A DNA stretch of 64,000 bases. Origin: Streptomyces liangshanensis. GTDB taxonomy: Bacteria > Actinomycetota > Actinomycetes > Streptomycetales > Streptomycetaceae. The position numbers were made by a program, and so were the translations under genes. Below, one piece after another: positions 63,907-64,000 of the stretch. The notes below the pieces were generated by a model. It was not told where the DNA came from, did not search any database, and saw nothing but the letters and a program-made list of their open reading frames with translations. Where the stretch lies: contig NZ_CP050177.1 in the NCBI RefSeq assembly GCF_011694815.1, positions 5,806,001 through 5,870,000 of the forward strand. The letters are read 5' to 3'. Positions within the stretch are counted from its first letter, which is position 1, and every line of letters starts with the position of its first letter.

Positions 63907-64000
63907 CGGGGTCTCCTGTTCGTGAGGCTCGGAAGATGTACTTCACCGTACGCGACCGGACCGACACCGACCAGGTGCGTTCGGCCCCCAGGAAGGACAG
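63907..64000. other. Window end, unresolved
   Basis: 94 bases upstream of the esterase gene. A plus-strand ATG at 63936 opens a frame that runs off the window, but no clear RBS or recognisable sequence supports it. Confidence 0.3.

Noticed and set aside
1..64000. CRISPR arrays, tRNA or rRNA genes, transposases, attachment sites
   Set aside because: No regularly spaced repeats, cloverleaf-like sequence, rRNA motifs, transposase or integrase domains were recognised. A tRNA scan and a covariance search would be needed to be certain.
1..64000. Frequent GTACGG/CGTACG hexamers
   Set aside because: They occur throughout coding sequence as Arg-Thr and Val-Arg codon combinations favoured in Streptomyces and show no positional pattern.

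Overview
The DNA is very G+C-rich, with G or C at nearly every third codon position. Start codons are a mix of ATG, GTG and some TTG. Many genes overlap by 4 bases (GTGA or ATGA). The gene content (bcc-aa3 respiratory cluster, SAM-IV and c-di-AMP riboswitches, PspA/PspAA, PimB-like mannosyltransferase, SCO2127/glkA pair) points to the conserved chromosomal core of a Streptomyces or a close relative. From memory, the gene order resembles the S. coelicolor SCO2126-SCO2185 region in reverse. The ctaC to arsA-like part also resembles the Mycobacterium tuberculosis Rv2184c-Rv2204c neighbourhood. No prophage, transposase, CRISPR array, rRNA, tRNA or large biosynthetic cluster was seen.

Layout. (1) 1-10.4 kb is central carbon metabolism, mostly on the minus strand: a partial SDR, a WYL regulator, aceE (pyruvate dehydrogenase E1), a GntR/FCD regulator, a two-lipoyl E2 (sucB), lpd (E3) and pepA. 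(2) 10.7-14.9 kb holds late cobalamin assembly genes cobS, cobT and an MBL-CobU fusion, with an opposite-strand membrane protein between them. (3) 15-21.2 kb has a small conserved protein, an HtrA-like lipoprotein protease, an ABC exporter broken by a frameshift, a methyltransferase coupled to a DUF3043 protein, and pspA-pspAA. (4) 21.3-26.7 kb is a NarL-type two-component system followed by an HAE-1/SwrC-type RND transporter. (5) 26.8-33.1 kb covers Fe-S, NAD and sulfur functions: nadA, erpA, a large secreted or anchored protein, a small ORF, adenosine kinase and a cysteine desulfurase-TusA fusion.

(6) 33.4-42.7 kb encodes the aerobic respiratory supercomplex, as ctaC-ctaD-ctaF and ctaE-qcrC-qcrA-qcrB. 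The two operons are separated by an L,D-transpeptidase and a divergent degenerate receiver protein. (7) 42.9-48.7 kb has trpD, a SAM-IV riboswitch with a class V aminotransferase, a RAM-only Lrp protein coupled to a rhomboid protease, a zinc-ribbon protein and a coiled-coil NYN RNase. (8) 49-55.2 kb is cell envelope: tandem NlpC/P60 hydrolases (the first behind a c-di-AMP riboswitch), a lipoprotein with an HExxH motif, a GT87 enzyme and a PimB-like GT4. (9) 55.2-64 kb has an acyl-CoA synthetase, a metallophosphoesterase, SRPBCC, ArsA-like and SCO2127-like proteins with glkA, an EEP-family hydrolase, a membrane protein and an esterase.

Most of the window is ordinary core genome. The points most worth attention are the regulatory RNAs, several strong palindromes at respiratory and dehydrogenase promoters, three unusual domain fusions or degenerate active sites (MBL-CobU, desulfurase-TusA, ArsA-like without Walker A lysine), and the SRPBCC/ArsA/DUF5304 neighbourhood.
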